Shown here one piece after another: positions 8,222-17,452 of a stretch of 33,542 nucleotides of DNA (positions within the stretch are counted from its first letter, which is position 1; each line of letters starts with the position of its first letter). The stretch is from an uncultured Pelagibacteraceae bacterium (GTDB taxonomy: Bacteria > Pseudomonadota > Alphaproteobacteria > Pelagibacterales > Pelagibacteraceae). The notes beneath the pieces were generated by a model. That model was not told where the DNA came from. It saw only the letters and a list, made by a program, of their open reading frames with translations, and searched no databases. The stretch covers positions 1-33,542 of the forward strand of contig CACNRP010000001.1 of the NCBI GenBank assembly GCA_902622955.1, read 5' to 3'. Both the position numbers and the translations under genes were made by a program.

Positions 8222-8814
8222 TGTTTGCAGAATTTTTTACACCAGAGCAAATAGCAATATTAACTCAAATTATTTTTATTGATTTAGTTTTAGCAGGTGA
8301 CAACGCTATCATCATAGGAATGGTTGCATCAAAATTTCCATTAGAGCAAAGAAAAAAAATTATATTTTGGGGAATTGGTGGTGCTGTTGTTTTAAGGATT
8401 ATTTTAACATTATTAACAGCTTATCTTTTACAAATAACTGGTTTAAGGCTTATTGGGGGATTATTACTACTTTATATAGTTTATAAACTTTACGTGGATG
8501 TAATCAAAGGTGCAGAAAAAGAGGAAGATATCAATGTAGATAGCTCAAGTTTTTTTAAAGCTATTTGGACTGTTTTACTTGCAGATTTTACAATGAGCTT
8601 AGATAATGTTTTAGGTGTTGCTGGGGCAGCTGGTGATCATTACGGACTGCTTGTTTTTGGATTAGCTTTATCAATTATTTTAATGGCTACTGCTGCGACT
8701 TTGATTTCTGGTTGGATTAAAAAATATAAATGGATTGCTTGGCTTGGATTATTGGCTGTATTATTTGTTGCTGTTGAGTTGATTTACACTGATATTAAAA
8801 TATTATTCTTTTAA
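8221..8814 (+). CDS. TerC/YjbE-family integral membrane protein (putative metal exporter)
   Basis: This 197-aa protein has about seven helices. The two family half-motifs are present: IDLVLAGDNAIIIGMVAS near residue 20 and FTMSLDNVLGVAGAAGDH near residue 125, both carrying membrane-embedded acidic residues. This pattern fits the YjbE branch of TerC. Other TerC members export Mn2+ or help load exported metalloproteins, so a manganese role is likely but not shown. The ATG overlaps the GMC stop by one base (TAATG) and its own stop overlaps the next SDR start in the same way, so the four plus-strand genes form one transcript. Confidence 0.88.
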   Translation: MFAEFFTPEQIAILTQIIFIDLVLAGDNAIIIGMVASKFPLEQRKKIIFWGIGGAVVLRIILTLLTAYLLQITGLRLIGGLLLLYIVYKLYVDVIKGAEKEEDINVDSSSFFKAIWTVLLADFTMSLDNVLGVAGAAGDHYGLLVFGLALSIILMATAATLISGWIKKYKWIAWLGLLAVLFVAVELIYTDIKILFF

Positions 8815-9572
8815 TGTATCTGCAAAAAATAAATCTTAAAAATAAATATGCCTTAGTAACTGGTGCTGGTAAAGGATTGGGTAGAGCTTGTTCTATTGCA
8901 CTAGCTGAAGCAGGGGCAACAGTTATAGCCTTAAGCAGAACTCCTTCAGATCTACATAAGTTAGAAAAGGATATTAAAAAAGTTAAAGGAAAAATTATTA
9001 AAGTTTCCTGCGATGTAATGAATTATGAGGATTTAAAACAAAAATTAGAAAAAATTAAAATAATTGACGTGTTGGTTAATAATGCGGGAACAAATATTCC
9101 AGAGCCCTTTGAAAAAATAAAACAAAAAAGTATGAATTACCTAGTAGATTTAAACCTAAAAGCAGCATTTAACGTGGCTCAACTTGTAGTAAAAAAGATG
9201 CTTAAAAATAAAAAAAGACCTGGGTCTATTGTAAATATATCTTCACAACTAGGTCATGTTGGTATGAGTGGTAGAAATGTTTACAATATGACTAAATTTG
9301 GAATTGAAGGATTAACTAAAGGTATGGGTGTTGAATTAGCTAAAAAAAATATTAGGGTTAACACAGTAGCTCCTACTTTTGTTGAAACACCTATGGTTAA
9401 AAAATTTTTTAAAAATAAAAAATTTAAAAAATTAGCTCTTGGAAATATTCCTATGGGAAAACCAGCAACTGAGAGTGATGTTGCAACAACTGTATGTTTT
9501 TTGGCATCATCAGCTTCCTCAATGATAACTGGCACATCAATAATTATAGATGGTGGATGGACAGCTCAATAA
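8814..9572 (+). CDS. short-chain dehydrogenase/reductase (SDR)
   Basis: This 252-aa classical SDR has TGAGKGLGRACSIALAEAG near residue 17, NNAGTN near residue 90, catalytic Ser in NISSQLG and YNMTKFG (Tyr-x-x-x-Lys) near residue 160, and an IIDGGWTAQ tail. The ALSR at the end of beta2 puts an Arg where NADP-preferring members have one, so NADPH is the more likely cofactor. It resembles gluconate-5-dehydrogenase or 3-oxoacyl reductase types in a general way; the substrate is unknown. Its start overlaps the TerC-family stop by one base. Its last 16 bases overlap the start of the M23 peptidase gene. It may process an alcohol or aldehyde linked to the upstream GMC enzyme, but that rests only on position. 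Confidence 0.88.
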   Translation: MYLQKINLKNKYALVTGAGKGLGRACSIALAEAGATVIALSRTPSDLHKLEKDIKKVKGKIIKVSCDVMNYEDLKQKLEKIKIIDVLVNNAGTNIPEPFEKIKQKSMNYLVDLNLKAAFNVAQLVVKKMLKNKKRPGSIVNISSQLGHVGMSGRNVYNMTKFGIEGLTKGMGVELAKKNIRVNTVAPTFVETPMVKKFFKNKKFKKLALGNIPMGKPATESDVATTVCFLASSASSMITGTSIIIDGGWTAQ

Positions 9573-10357
9573 TTTATAGACTTCTTTTTGTTTTTTTAAT
9601 TTTTATATCACCAGTAAAAGCTATTGAATTCCAAGGTAAATTTCTACAAGGTCATTTTATATTGGGTAAAACTGACCCTAATGCTAAAATTTTGGTTGGA
9701 AAAAAAGAGGTTAAAGTATCAAAAGATGGGTTTTTTGTTTTTGGTATAGATAGAGATCAAAAATACGACCTAACATTTACAAAAATTATTGATGGAAAAA
9801 AATCTATAACTATAAAAAAAGTTTTAAAGCGGAAATACAATATCCAAAGAATCGATGGTTTGGCAGAAAGCAAAGTAACCCCACCTGAGTCTGTTTATAA
9901 AAGAATTAAAAAAGAAAATAATGCAATTGGAAAAGCAAGAGCAATAAATTCTGATCTGCAATTTTTCAAAGAAAAATTTATCATGCCAGTTGAAGGTATA
10001 ATCAGCGGTGTTTATGGTAGTCAAAGAATTTTAAATGGTAAACCAAGATGGCCTCACTATGGAATAGATATAGCAGCCAAACAAGGAACAATGATTAAAT
10101 CATCAATTTCAGGTGTCGTTACTATGGCTGAAGATGATTTATATTATACTGGTGGAACTGTTATAATGGATCATGGTCATGGAATATCCACAATATATTC
10201 TCATTTAGAAAATGTTTTAGTCTCAGTTGGTGATCAGATAAATCAAGGAGATATAATAGGAACTGTAGGATCAACAGGAAGATCAACAGGACCACATTTG
10301 GATTTTAGAGTGAATTGGTTTCAAACAAGATTAGATCCAATGTCTGTTATAAACTAA
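9557..10357 (+). CDS. M23/LytM-domain peptidase with an HxD variant motif
   Basis: I place the start at the ATG at 9557 rather than an in-frame ATG at 9494, because it gives a signal peptide (MDSSIIYRLLFVFLIF, cleavage after VKA) and is preceded by GGTGG. The 266-aa product has a small beta domain, then a C-terminal LytM domain with HYGID at 167-171, a MDHGHGISTIYSHL core, GDQINQGDIIGTVGSTG, and GPHLDFRV at 245-252. M23 enzymes cleave peptidoglycan cross-links in the periplasm with one Zn ion. The usual final motif is HxH, with the second His binding zinc; here it is H247-L-D249. The first motif is intact. It could be active with an Asp ligand or be a regulatory LytM protein. The end overlaps the convergent FAD oxidoreductase gene by 4 bases. 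Confidence 0.88.
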   Translation: MDSSIIYRLLFVFLIFISPVKAIEFQGKFLQGHFILGKTDPNAKILVGKKEVKVSKDGFFVFGIDRDQKYDLTFTKIIDGKKSITIKKVLKRKYNIQRIDGLAESKVTPPESVYKRIKKENNAIGKARAINSDLQFFKEKFIMPVEGIISGVYGSQRILNGKPRWPHYGIDIAAKQGTMIKSSISGVVTMAEDDLYYTGGTVIMDHGHGISTIYSHLENVLVSVGDQINQGDIIGTVGSTGRSTGPHLDFRVNWFQTRLDPMSVIN

Positions 10358-11658
10358 ATCTCAGATTTTGCTCTGAAACGTTCATAAATCAACCTAGTTC
10401 TAACTCCTAAACTTAAAATTGGATCAGGAGGAAGCCATGTAGGTTTGTTTCTCGCTTCAATAGTTTCTATCTCATTTGTATTTTCATTACTTGCTTTAAT
10501 CGCAATTTGCTCTCCAAACAAGGTACCAACTCCAATACCTGAACCATTATAACATCCGGCAGCAAATATATTTTCATCTATTTTTTCAAAGATTTGAGAA
10601 CTATTTCTTGTTCTTGAAACAATACCTGACCAAGAAGATTGAACGATATCATCTGGTAATTGTGGAAATCTTTTTTTAATTCCAATCTTATGTTTTAATG
10701 ATCTTTTATTTAATTCAGATTTTGTCATTTTATAAGGATTATAAACTTCTGCAGTATTTCTAATTAAAAATCTTTTATCATTAGTCATTCTTATAGTGGC
10801 CCCCATTGGTCTTACAGGTAAAACTCCCCATTCTTTAGGCTCACCTAGAGATTTAAACTCTTCGTCTGATAAAGGTCTAGTCATACTAGCTGTTAAAGTA
10901 ATTGGAAAATTATAATTTGATTTTATTCCTAAAGACTTCAGAAACCCGTTTGTTGCAAAAATAATCTTTTTGGTTTTAATTGAACCATTTTTAAAATTAC
11001 AAATGACTACATCGTTTTTCTTATTCCAATCTAATAATGAAGAATTTTCATAAAGATTTACGTTTTCTGGTAATGTATCAATCATAGCTCTTACCAATTT
11101 ACCTGGATGTAATAAAATCCCTCCCTTTGTATAAAGAGCAATATTATAAAAATTGGTGCCCAATCTTTTTTTAAGTTCTTTGTTTGATAACAAATTATGT
11201 TCAAAACCTAATTTTGATAAGGTATCTGAAAAATTTTCTAATATTTTTTTATCTTCTTGCTTTGATGATGCAAAATATTTACCACATTCATTCCAATCGC
11301 AATCAACCTGGTGCTCTTTAATAAATTTTTTGACTGCTTCTATTCCTAATTTATAGATATCTGCCTTTTTTTTATAATTTTCTAATCCTTTATTAGAGGT
11401 AAAACCATCATTAAGTGTAGTATCCACCAAATATCCCGAGTTTCTTGAACTTGCACCCTCACCTGCTAATTGAGCATCTACCAATAAAATTTTTTGATTT
11501 GGATGTAGTTGACCTAACTTTCTTGCAACTGACAATCCAGTGTAACCAGCACCAACTACTAACCATTCACAATTTATATCGTTGGAAAGTATTTTGATAT
11601 TTGTTCTTGGATTAAGATCCTTTACCCAGCTGCAGCTATTATCATTAACAACATCCAT
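10354..11658 (-). CDS. FAD-dependent oxidoreductase of the DadA/PuuB type (amine oxidase-like)
   Basis: This 434-aa protein of the DAO family has a dinucleotide-binding motif LVVGAGYTGLSVARKLG starting near residue 32, then the family's VDAQLAGEGASSRNSGYL. The C-terminal FAD motif is NIFAAGCYNGSGIGVGTLFGE near residue 370. Members oxidise the amino group of amino acids or amines such as gamma-glutamylputrescine. It begins 39 bases after xsc on the same strand, so both are probably co-transcribed. That makes it a candidate for producing sulfoacetaldehyde from taurine, as the flavoprotein subunit TauY of taurine dehydrogenase does in Rhodobacter. No obvious TauX small-subunit partner is present. 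The family is clear and the substrate is inference. Confidence 0.85.
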   Translation of the reverse strand: MDVVNDNSCSWVKDLNPRTNIKILSNDINCEWLVVGAGYTGLSVARKLGQLHPNQKILLVDAQLAGEGASSRNSGYLVDTTLNDGFTSNKGLENYKKKADIYKLGIEAVKKFIKEHQVDCDWNECGKYFASSKQEDKKILENFSDTLSKLGFEHNLLSNKELKKRLGTNFYNIALYTKGGILLHPGKLVRAMIDTLPENVNLYENSSLLDWNKKNDVVICNFKNGSIKTKKIIFATNGFLKSLGIKSNYNFPITLTASMTRPLSDEEFKSLGEPKEWGVLPVRPMGATIRMTNDKRFLIRNTAEVYNPYKMTKSELNKRSLKHKIGIKKRFPQLPDDIVQSSWSGIVSRTRNSSQIFEKIDENIFAAGCYNGSGIGVGTLFGEQIAIKASNENTNEIETIEARNKPTWLPPDPILSLGVRTRLIYERFRAKSEI

Positions 11659-11697
11659 AAAGAAAGATTACGATAATTGTTTATTAAATTAAAGATC

Positions 11698-13482
11698 TTA
11701 AGAAATTAAAGAAGGCTGCTTCTTCATATCTTCTTTTTTAATACCAGCTACTCTTACTGGTTTTTTCATTGCATCTCTTCTAAAAGGTTCACCAAGTTCT
11801 TGGTTTAAAATTACTTCAATAAAGGTTGTAATCCCTTTCTTTTGATCTTCACATGATTGTTTAATGGCATTTGTAGTTTCTTCCATTGTTCTAACTGTTA
11901 CACCTTTTAGACCACATGCATTAGCTACTTTTGCATAACTTAGTTCTGGGTCTAACTCTGTTCCAACGAAATTATTGTCGAACCAAAGAGTTGTATTTCT
12001 TTTTTCTGCACCCCATTGGTAATTTCTAAAAATTACCATAGTAATTGCTGGCCATTCCTCTCTTGCACAAGAACTCATCTCATTCATACTTATTCCAAAT
12101 GCACCGTCTCCTGCAAAACCAATTACTGGAGTATCTGGACAACCAATTTTTGCGCCTAATATTGATGGAAAACCATATCCACATGGGCCAAATAGACCTG
12201 GAGCTAAATATTTTCTTGGTTTTTCAAAAGTAGGATAAGCATTACCAATTGCGCAATTGTTTCCAATATCGCTTGAGATAATTACATCTTCTGGCATGCC
12301 AGCTTGAATTGCTCTCCATGCTTGTCTAGGAGACATTCTATCTTTATCTCTCTCTCTTGCTTCTTTATTCCAAACTGTTCCCTCATCATCATCTTCATGA
12401 TCTAAACTTGATAATTTTTGTAACCAAGCAGATTTTGTTTGGTGAATTAAATCTTTTCTTTTCTGTCTATCAGTATCTCCAGCATTTGGAGACAGTTTTT
12501 CTAATATCTGTGTTGCAACTAATTTTGCATCGCCACTAATTCCAACAGTAACTTTCTTTGTTAAACCAATTCTATCTGGATTCATATCTACTTGAATAAT
12601 ATTTGCATTCTTAGGCCAGTAATCAATTCCATATCCTGGGAGTGTTGAAAAAGGGTTAAGTCTGGTTCCTAAAGCTAAAACTACATCTGCTTTAGAAATT
12701 AATTCCATTGCAGCTTTAGATCCATTATATCCCAATGGTCCAACAGCTAACGGATGGCTACCTGGAAAACTATCATTATGTTGATAACCAGAACAAACAG
12801 GAGAGTCTAATTTCTCAGCAAGTTTTTTTGTTTCTTCAATTGCTCCACCAATAACAACTCCTGCCCCAGATAAAATAACTGGAAACTTTGAATCTGATAA
12901 AAGTTTTGCAGCCTTATCTATTGCCTCAGCTCCACCACCTTGTCTTTCTAATCTTACAATTGGCGGCAATTCAATATCAATAACTTGTGTCCAATAATCT
13001 CTTGGCACATTTATTTGCGCAGGTGCTGATCCTCTGATGGCTTTTTCTATTACCCTATTTAAAACTTCTGCCATCCTTGATGGATCTCTCACTTCTTCTT
13101 GGTAGCAAACCATGTCTTTGAACAAATTCATCTGCTCAACTTCTTGAAATCCACCTTGTCCCATAGTTTTATTTGCAGCTTGAGGTGTAACCAGTAGAAG
13201 AGGAGTATGATTCCAATAAGCTGTTTTAATTGGTGTAACTAATCCTGTAATACCTGGTCCATTCTGAGCAATAACCATAGACATTTTTCCAGTAGATCTT
13301 GTATAGCCGTCTGCTATTAAACCTCCATTAGTCTCATGAGCAACATCCCAAAAAGTTATACCTGCATCCGGAAAAATATCTGAGATTGGCATGAACGCTG
13401 ATCCAATTATTCCAAAAGCATGTTCAATGCCGTGCATCTGTAAAACTTTTACAAAAGCTTCCTCTGTTGTCATTTTCGTCAT
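11698..13482 (-). CDS. xsc: sulfoacetaldehyde acetyltransferase
   Basis: This 594-aa thiamine-diphosphate enzyme matches Xsc in length and pattern. MTTEEAFVKVLQMHGIEHAFG opens the Pyr domain (within residues 4-24), the conserved catalytic Glu is in DVAHETNGG near residue 50, and the PP domain carries GDGAFGISMNE near residue 460 as the Mg-ThDP site. Xsc converts sulfoacetaldehyde plus phosphate into acetyl phosphate and sulfite, giving carbon and energy from taurine or isethionate. No pta gene follows it here. The ATG at 13482 has GAGAGG upstream (10-base spacing); an in-frame ATG lies three codons later. It is divergent from suyA across a 116-base region with an inverted repeat, so the two cleavage routes may share regulation. 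Confidence 0.93.
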   Translation of the reverse strand: MTKMTTEEAFVKVLQMHGIEHAFGIIGSAFMPISDIFPDAGITFWDVAHETNGGLIADGYTRSTGKMSMVIAQNGPGITGLVTPIKTAYWNHTPLLLVTPQAANKTMGQGGFQEVEQMNLFKDMVCYQEEVRDPSRMAEVLNRVIEKAIRGSAPAQINVPRDYWTQVIDIELPPIVRLERQGGGAEAIDKAAKLLSDSKFPVILSGAGVVIGGAIEETKKLAEKLDSPVCSGYQHNDSFPGSHPLAVGPLGYNGSKAAMELISKADVVLALGTRLNPFSTLPGYGIDYWPKNANIIQVDMNPDRIGLTKKVTVGISGDAKLVATQILEKLSPNAGDTDRQKRKDLIHQTKSAWLQKLSSLDHEDDDEGTVWNKEARERDKDRMSPRQAWRAIQAGMPEDVIISSDIGNNCAIGNAYPTFEKPRKYLAPGLFGPCGYGFPSILGAKIGCPDTPVIGFAGDGAFGISMNEMSSCAREEWPAITMVIFRNYQWGAEKRNTTLWFDNNFVGTELDPELSYAKVANACGLKGVTVRTMEETTNAIKQSCEDQKKGITTFIEVILNQELGEPFRRDAMKKPVRVAGIKKEDMKKQPSLIS

Positions 13483-13530
13483 AAGACTAAAACCTCTCTA
13501 AAGTAAATATAAAAAAATTTATATAATTCG

Positions 13531-13583
13531 TTGTTTGTTTTTTGGGATTAATATATAAGTTTTTACAAAATTCAAACAAACAA
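13531..13583. promoter_or_regulatory. spaced inverted repeat in the xsc/suyA divergent promoter region
   Basis: TTGTTTGTTT at 13531-13540 and its exact reverse complement AAACAAACAA at 13574-13583 are separated by 33 bases. Each has a TCG or CGA just outside within two bases. The pair is roughly centred in the gap between the two divergent genes and brackets an A+T-rich core that could hold both promoters. It may bind a shared regulator. The arms are low in complexity, so chance is a real alternative. Confidence 0.35.
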
Positions 13584-13598
13584 ATCGACATTTTATAA

Positions 13599-13883
13599 AT
13601 GGCAACAGATATCATAATTCACGACAAAAAAGACAACGTTGGGGTTGTGGTCATTGAAAAAATCACTCCAAAACAAGATTGTTCATGTTGGATAATGGAA
13701 GATGATAGCTCTACTACCATAAAATCTGAAGATGAAATTCCCTTAGGTCACAAAATTGCAATGGTTGACTTAAACGAAGGAGATACAATATTAAAATATG
13801 GTCATGATATTGGTAAAGTGGTTAAATCAATAAAAAAAGGTGAACATGTACATGTTCATAACGTAAAAACAAAGAAATGGTAA
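13599..13883 (+). CDS. suyA: sulfolactate sulfo-lyase, small (alpha) subunit
   Basis: This 94-aa protein forms a single SAF-like UxaA N-terminal domain with [15 protein letters not shown], an [23 protein letters not shown] core and [18 protein letters not shown]. In altronate dehydratase this domain is fused to the large one; as a separate small subunit directly before a UxaA-type large subunit it matches SuyA. With SuyB it eliminates sulfite from (R)-sulfolactate to yield pyruvate. It has no visible Shine-Dalgarno sequence; the bases before the ATG are TTTTATAA, so the mRNA may have a very short leader. It is 4 bases ahead of suyB. Other UxaA-type dehydratases are the alternative, but the xsc, exporter and apr neighbours favour Suy. 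Confidence 0.88.
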   Translation: MATDIIIHDKKDNVGVVVIEKITPKQDCSCWIMEDDSSTTIKSEDEIPLGHKIAMVDLNEGDTILKYGHDIGKVVKSIKKGEHVHVHNVKTKKW

Positions 13884-13887
13884 TATA

Positions 13888-15054
13888 ATGGAAATTCCTA
13901 AAAGTTTTTTAGGCTACAAAAGAGAAAATGGGAGAGCTGGTACTAGAAATCACGTAATTATTCTTCCAGTTGATGATATTTCTAACGCATGTGCTGAAGC
14001 AGTTGCAAATAATATTAAAGGAACTATAGCGCTACCTCATTCTTATGGGCGTTTACAATTTGGCGCAGATTTAGAATTGCACTTTAGAACAATGATTGGC
14101 ACTGGAAGTAACCCAAATGTTGCAGCAGTAATTGTAATAGGTATTGAGCCAAAATGGACAAAAAAAATAGTAGACGGTATAGCCAAAACTGGAAAACCTG
14201 TAGAAGGATTTCATATTGAAAGAACGGGTGACATTGGCACAATCATGAAGGCTTCAAAAAAAGCACAAGAATTTTCTCAGTGGGCATCTGAAATCCAACG
14301 GGAAGAATGTCCTATAAGCGATTTATGGATTTCAGTAAAATGTGGTGAATCAGACACTACTTCAGGTTTGGCATCAAATCCTACGGTGGGTAACTTAATG
14401 GAAAAACTTGAGCCACTAGGTGTGCATTTATGTTTTGGAGAAACTTCTGAACTTACTGGCGCTGAAGAAGTTTGTGCTACTAGAGGAATAACGCAAGAAG
14501 TTTCAGCAAAATTTATGAAAACTTGGAGCAACTATAATGACTTTATATTAAAGGAAGCAACAGATGACTTATCAGAGAGTCAACCTACTGCAGGTAACAT
14601 TGCTGGAGGACTTACTACGATTGAAGAAAAAGCATTTGGAAATTTTCAAAAAATTGGAAATTTAAAATTTATTGATGTACTAGAACCAGCTGAAGAACCA
14701 ACAAAAGGCCCTGGTTTATATTTTATGGATACATCATCAGCTGCTGCAGAATGTGTAACACTTCAGGCAGCAGGTGGATTTAATATTCATTTATTTCCCA
14801 CAGGGCAAGGGAATATTATAGGAAATCCAATAGAGCCAGTTGTAAAACTCACTGCCAATCCATTGACAGCAAAAAGTATGAGTGAACATGTAGATTGTGA
14901 TGTTTCTAAATTATTATCCAGAGAAATGAATATGTCTGATGCTGGAGACGAACTAATTAAAACAACTTTAAGGGTAGCAAACGGAAGATTGACTTGTGCT
15001 GAAGCTTTAGGTCACAGAGAATTTGTGATGACAAAGCTTTACAGAAGTGCATAA
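13888..15054 (+). CDS. suyB: sulfolactate sulfo-lyase, large (beta) subunit
   Basis: This 388-aa UxaA-family catalytic subunit opens with [20 protein letters not shown], has the conserved [19 protein letters not shown] block near residue 152 whose Cys is expected to take part in metal binding, and ends with [19 protein letters not shown] and a short C-terminal region. Altronate dehydratase-type enzymes use the same fold to remove water; SuyAB removes sulfite from (R)-sulfolactate to give pyruvate. The reaction takes place in the cytoplasm and its sulfite must be exported or oxidised. Genes for both options lie next to it. It overlaps the following YeiH gene by 8 bases. Confidence 0.9.
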   Translation: MEIPKSFLGYKRENGRAGTRNHVIILPVDDISNACAEAVANNIKGTIALPHSYGRLQFGADLELHFRTMIGTGSNPNVAAVIVIGIEPKWTKKIVDGIAKTGKPVEGFHIERTGDIGTIMKASKKAQEFSQWASEIQREECPISDLWISVKCGESDTTSGLASNPTVGNLMEKLEPLGVHLCFGETSELTGAEEVCATRGITQEVSAKFMKTWSNYNDFILKEATDDLSESQPTAGNIAGGLTTIEEKAFGNFQKIGNLKFIDVLEPAEEPTKGPGLYFMDTSSAAAECVTLQAAGGFNIHLFPTGQGNIIGNPIEPVVKLTANPLTAKSMSEHVDCDVSKLLSREMNMSDAGDELIKTTLRVANGRLTCAEALGHREFVMTKLYRSA

Positions 15055-16150
15055 AACCTTCTCTGTGCTATCAAAATTTCAAAATATCAAATCAATTATT
15101 CCGGGTCTAGTTTTAGCGTTAGTCTTTTGTTTATTTGCTCAAGGGATAAACAATTTAATTGCTATTGAAATTTTTAATAGCCAAAAAAGTCCAATTTCAA
15201 CAGTTTTAATTGCAATTTTACTTGGAATAATAATGGGTAATGCATTTACACCCCGTCCAGGCATGATGATTGGTTTAGATTTTACCCAACAATATGTTTT
15301 AAAATTAGGAATAATTTTTTTAGGTATCAGATTGAGTTTTGCTGATTTTATAAAATTTGGCTCTGTTGCAATACCTCTTGTGATTTGTTGTATTTTAGGT
15401 GTATTAATTTTAATTAAACTCCTCATTAAAAAGGTACCCATTTCCTCAAAAATGTCTTACCTGATTGCTATTGGTACGAGCGTTTGTGGTGCTACTGCAA
15501 TTGTTGCTACAGCTCCAGTCATCAATGCAAAAAAAACAGAGATTGCCTATGCTATAGCAAATATTACATTATTTGGGGTGATTGCTATGCTTGTTTACCC
15601 CTATTTTGCAGAATGGTATTTTGATAATAATGCTTTAAAAGCTGGTTTATTTTTAGGAACTTCAATTCATGAAACTTCTCAGGTGGCTGCAGCAGGATTA
15701 ATTTATGATCAACAATTTAATAATCCTGAAACGTTAGATGTAGCAACTGTAACAAAATTAATAAGAAATACCTTTCTAGTAGTGCTAATTCCTTTATTTG
15801 GTTTCTTATACAATAGAGGTGAATTTAGAGGGCAAGAATACTCCTTTTTTAACATTTTTCCATATTTTGTAATTGGTTTCATTGGCATGATAATTTTGAG
15901 AAATTTGGGAGATCAATTGTTTTCAATTGAAAGTGATAATTTTTATAATTGGTCTAAATTTGTTGAATATATAAAAATTTTAGCAACTGTATTTTTAACT
16001 ATGGCAATGGCAGCCGTAGGAATTTCCATAAACTTAAGTGAACTAAAGTCAATGGGATATAAACCATTTGTAGTTGGTTTAATAGCAGCCATAACAGTGG
16101 GAATCATTAGTTTAATATATATAGAGACTTTAAAAAATTTTTTAGTTTAA
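15047..16150 (+). CDS. yeiH: YeiH-family (UPF0324) putative sulfate/sulfite exporter
   Basis: This 367-aa protein with about 10 helices carries the family landmarks [20 protein letters not shown] near residue 60, [13 protein letters not shown] near residue 87, [20 protein letters not shown] near residue 140 and [14 protein letters not shown] near residue 203. Members are annotated as putative sulfate exporters without firm biochemistry. The upstream-most start is a GTG at 15047 overlapping suyB by 8 bases; another in-frame GTG lies at 15065, and neither has a clear ribosome-binding site. Direct coupling to suyAB suggests it removes the sulfite or sulfate produced there (inference). Its end overlaps convergent tauE by 4 bases. 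Confidence 0.88.
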   Translation: MHKTFSVLSKFQNIKSIIPGLVLALVFCLFAQGINNLIAIEIFNSQKSPISTVLIAILLGIIMGNAFTPRPGMMIGLDFTQQYVLKLGIIFLGIRLSFADFIKFGSVAIPLVICCILGVLILIKLLIKKVPISSKMSYLIAIGTSVCGATAIVATAPVINAKKTEIAYAIANITLFGVIAMLVYPYFAEWYFDNNALKAGLFLGTSIHETSQVAAAGLIYDQQFNNPETLDVATVTKLIRNTFLVVLIPLFGFLYNRGEFRGQEYSFFNIFPYFVIGFIGMIILRNLGDQLFSIESDNFYNWSKFVEYIKILATVFLTMAMAAVGISINLSELKSMGYKPFVVGLIAAITVGIISLIYIETLKNFLV

Positions 16151-17226
16151 GATTTTACTAATAAATTTTTTCTTAAGTTTGAAATAAACCGTCTAATAAA
16201 TGCTGCACCAACACCTAGAATAACTGCAAACATAATGGTGAATAGACCGTAAAAAAAAGGCATCTCATTTGAAAAATCAATTATAAATTGAGAAAAGAAA
16301 TTTAGATTTATACTAATTGCATTTGAATTTCCGTTTATATTCTGATCTGCAAAAAATGTGTCATACGCTATTGCTATACCTACTATTAGTAACAAAATTG
16401 CTAATAAAGCTCTTAAACCTGAACTATCAATTTTTTCTCCTAACTTTTGTCCAATTTGAACACCTATAATTGATCCTATTACTAACATTAAAACCAATAA
16501 CAAGTCTATGGATCCATAATTAAATGAATGAAGAAAAGTAACAACCACACTTACAAAAATTGTTACAAATAGAGATGTACCAGGAACTAATTTTGTAGGC
16601 ATCTTGATTATATAAATCATTGCAGGAACTAAAATAAATGCTCCTCCAATTCCCATAATAGCTGCAATGAAACCAACCAATAAACCAATTATAATTGGAG
16701 TAAAAATACTTTCATATAATTTAGATTTTGGAAATCTCATTCTTAATGGAAGACCATGTATCCAATAATGGACATGTAATTTTTTTTTGACTACAACATT
16801 TCTTTTTGCTTTATCTATTTCCCCTAAACTTTCAACTAACATTAAGGTTCCAATTATTGCCAATATATACATATATGCTAGAGATATAACTGTATCAATT
16901 TTTCCAATACCTTTAAAATAAGTAAAAATATAAATTCCTAGAGAAGTTCCAATTACTCCACCAACCACAATCATTGAACCCATTTTATAATCTAAAGTAT
17001 TTTTCAAATAATGAGTGGTAGATCCTGAAACCGATGTAGCTAAAATATTATTTGCTTCGTTAGCAACTGCATATGCAGGAGGAATTCCTAAAAAAATTAA
17101 AAAAGGTGTCATTAAAAAACCTCCACCTACACCAAATAAACCTGACAGAACTCCAACTATTGCGCTTAATAATAATATCTCTATCGGATTAACAAAAACC
17201 TGTGCAATTGGTAAGAATACATCCAT
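16147..17226 (-). CDS. tauE: TauE/SafE-family sulfite exporter
   Basis: This 359-aa membrane protein has the internal duplication typical of TauE/SafE (DUF81). The first half has LSGLFGVGGGFLMTPFLIFLG near residues 27-47, the second half AAIMGIGGAFILVPAMIYI near residue 188. In sulfonate-degrading bacteria proteins of this family export sulfite. The loop between the halves is longer than in minimal members and contains a His/Trp-rich HYWIHGLPLRMRFPKSK segment. It is convergent with yeiH, giving two unrelated exporter families side by side. A small membrane-protein gene starts just upstream on the same strand, 28 bases away, and probably shares its transcript. Confidence 0.88.
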   Translation of the reverse strand: MDVFLPIAQVFVNPIEILLLSAIVGVLSGLFGVGGGFLMTPFLIFLGIPPAYAVANEANNILATSVSGSTTHYLKNTLDYKMGSMIVVGGVIGTSLGIYIFTYFKGIGKIDTVISLAYMYILAIIGTLMLVESLGEIDKAKRNVVVKKKLHVHYWIHGLPLRMRFPKSKLYESIFTPIIIGLLVGFIAAIMGIGGAFILVPAMIYIIKMPTKLVPGTSLFVTIFVSVVVTFLHSFNYGSIDLLLVLMLVIGSIIGVQIGQKLGEKIDSSGLRALLAILLLIVGIAIAYDTFFADQNINGNSNAISINLNFFSQFIIDFSNEMPFFYGLFTIMFAVILGVGAAFIRRFISNLRKNLLVKS

Positions 17227-17254
17227 AAAAAAACTTTGTGTTCTTTAGAACAAC

Positions 17255-17389
17255 TCAGTTAAAAGAGATAAAAGTACCAAGTAAAATTATGCCCCAGTAA
17301 GCGGCAAGGCCAATTATAACACCTAATTTTATAAAATTTGTTTTGAGAGTGAATAATTTATTTAATATTTTTACCCTAGATAACTGCAT
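17255..17389 (-). CDS. 44-aa small membrane protein upstream of tauE
   Basis: A short minus-strand frame from ATG at 17389 to TGA at 17255 encodes MQLSRVKILNKLFTLKTNFI, then a glycine-containing helix IKLGVIIGLAAYWGIILLGTF and a short ISFN end. The basic N terminus and single membrane segment suggest one helix with the N terminus in the cytoplasm. GGAG lies three bases before the ATG, a tight but real ribosome-binding site. It fills a gap that would otherwise be empty and sits 28 bases before tauE, so it may be an accessory subunit of the exporter. I know no named family for it. Confidence 0.6.
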   Translation of the reverse strand: MQLSRVKILNKLFTLKTNFIKLGVIIGLAAYWGIILLGTFISFN

Positions 17390-17452
17390 TTACTCCGTCA
17401 ATACACCCACAGCGCTAATTGTCAAACAAATATTGAAATTATATGATTTTTT

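Noticed and set aside
9494..9556. Longer N terminus for the M23 peptidase from the ATG at 9494
   Set aside because: It lies inside the SDR gene, puts a Trp/Asn-rich stretch before the signal peptide, and the ATG at 9557 has GGTGG directly before it.
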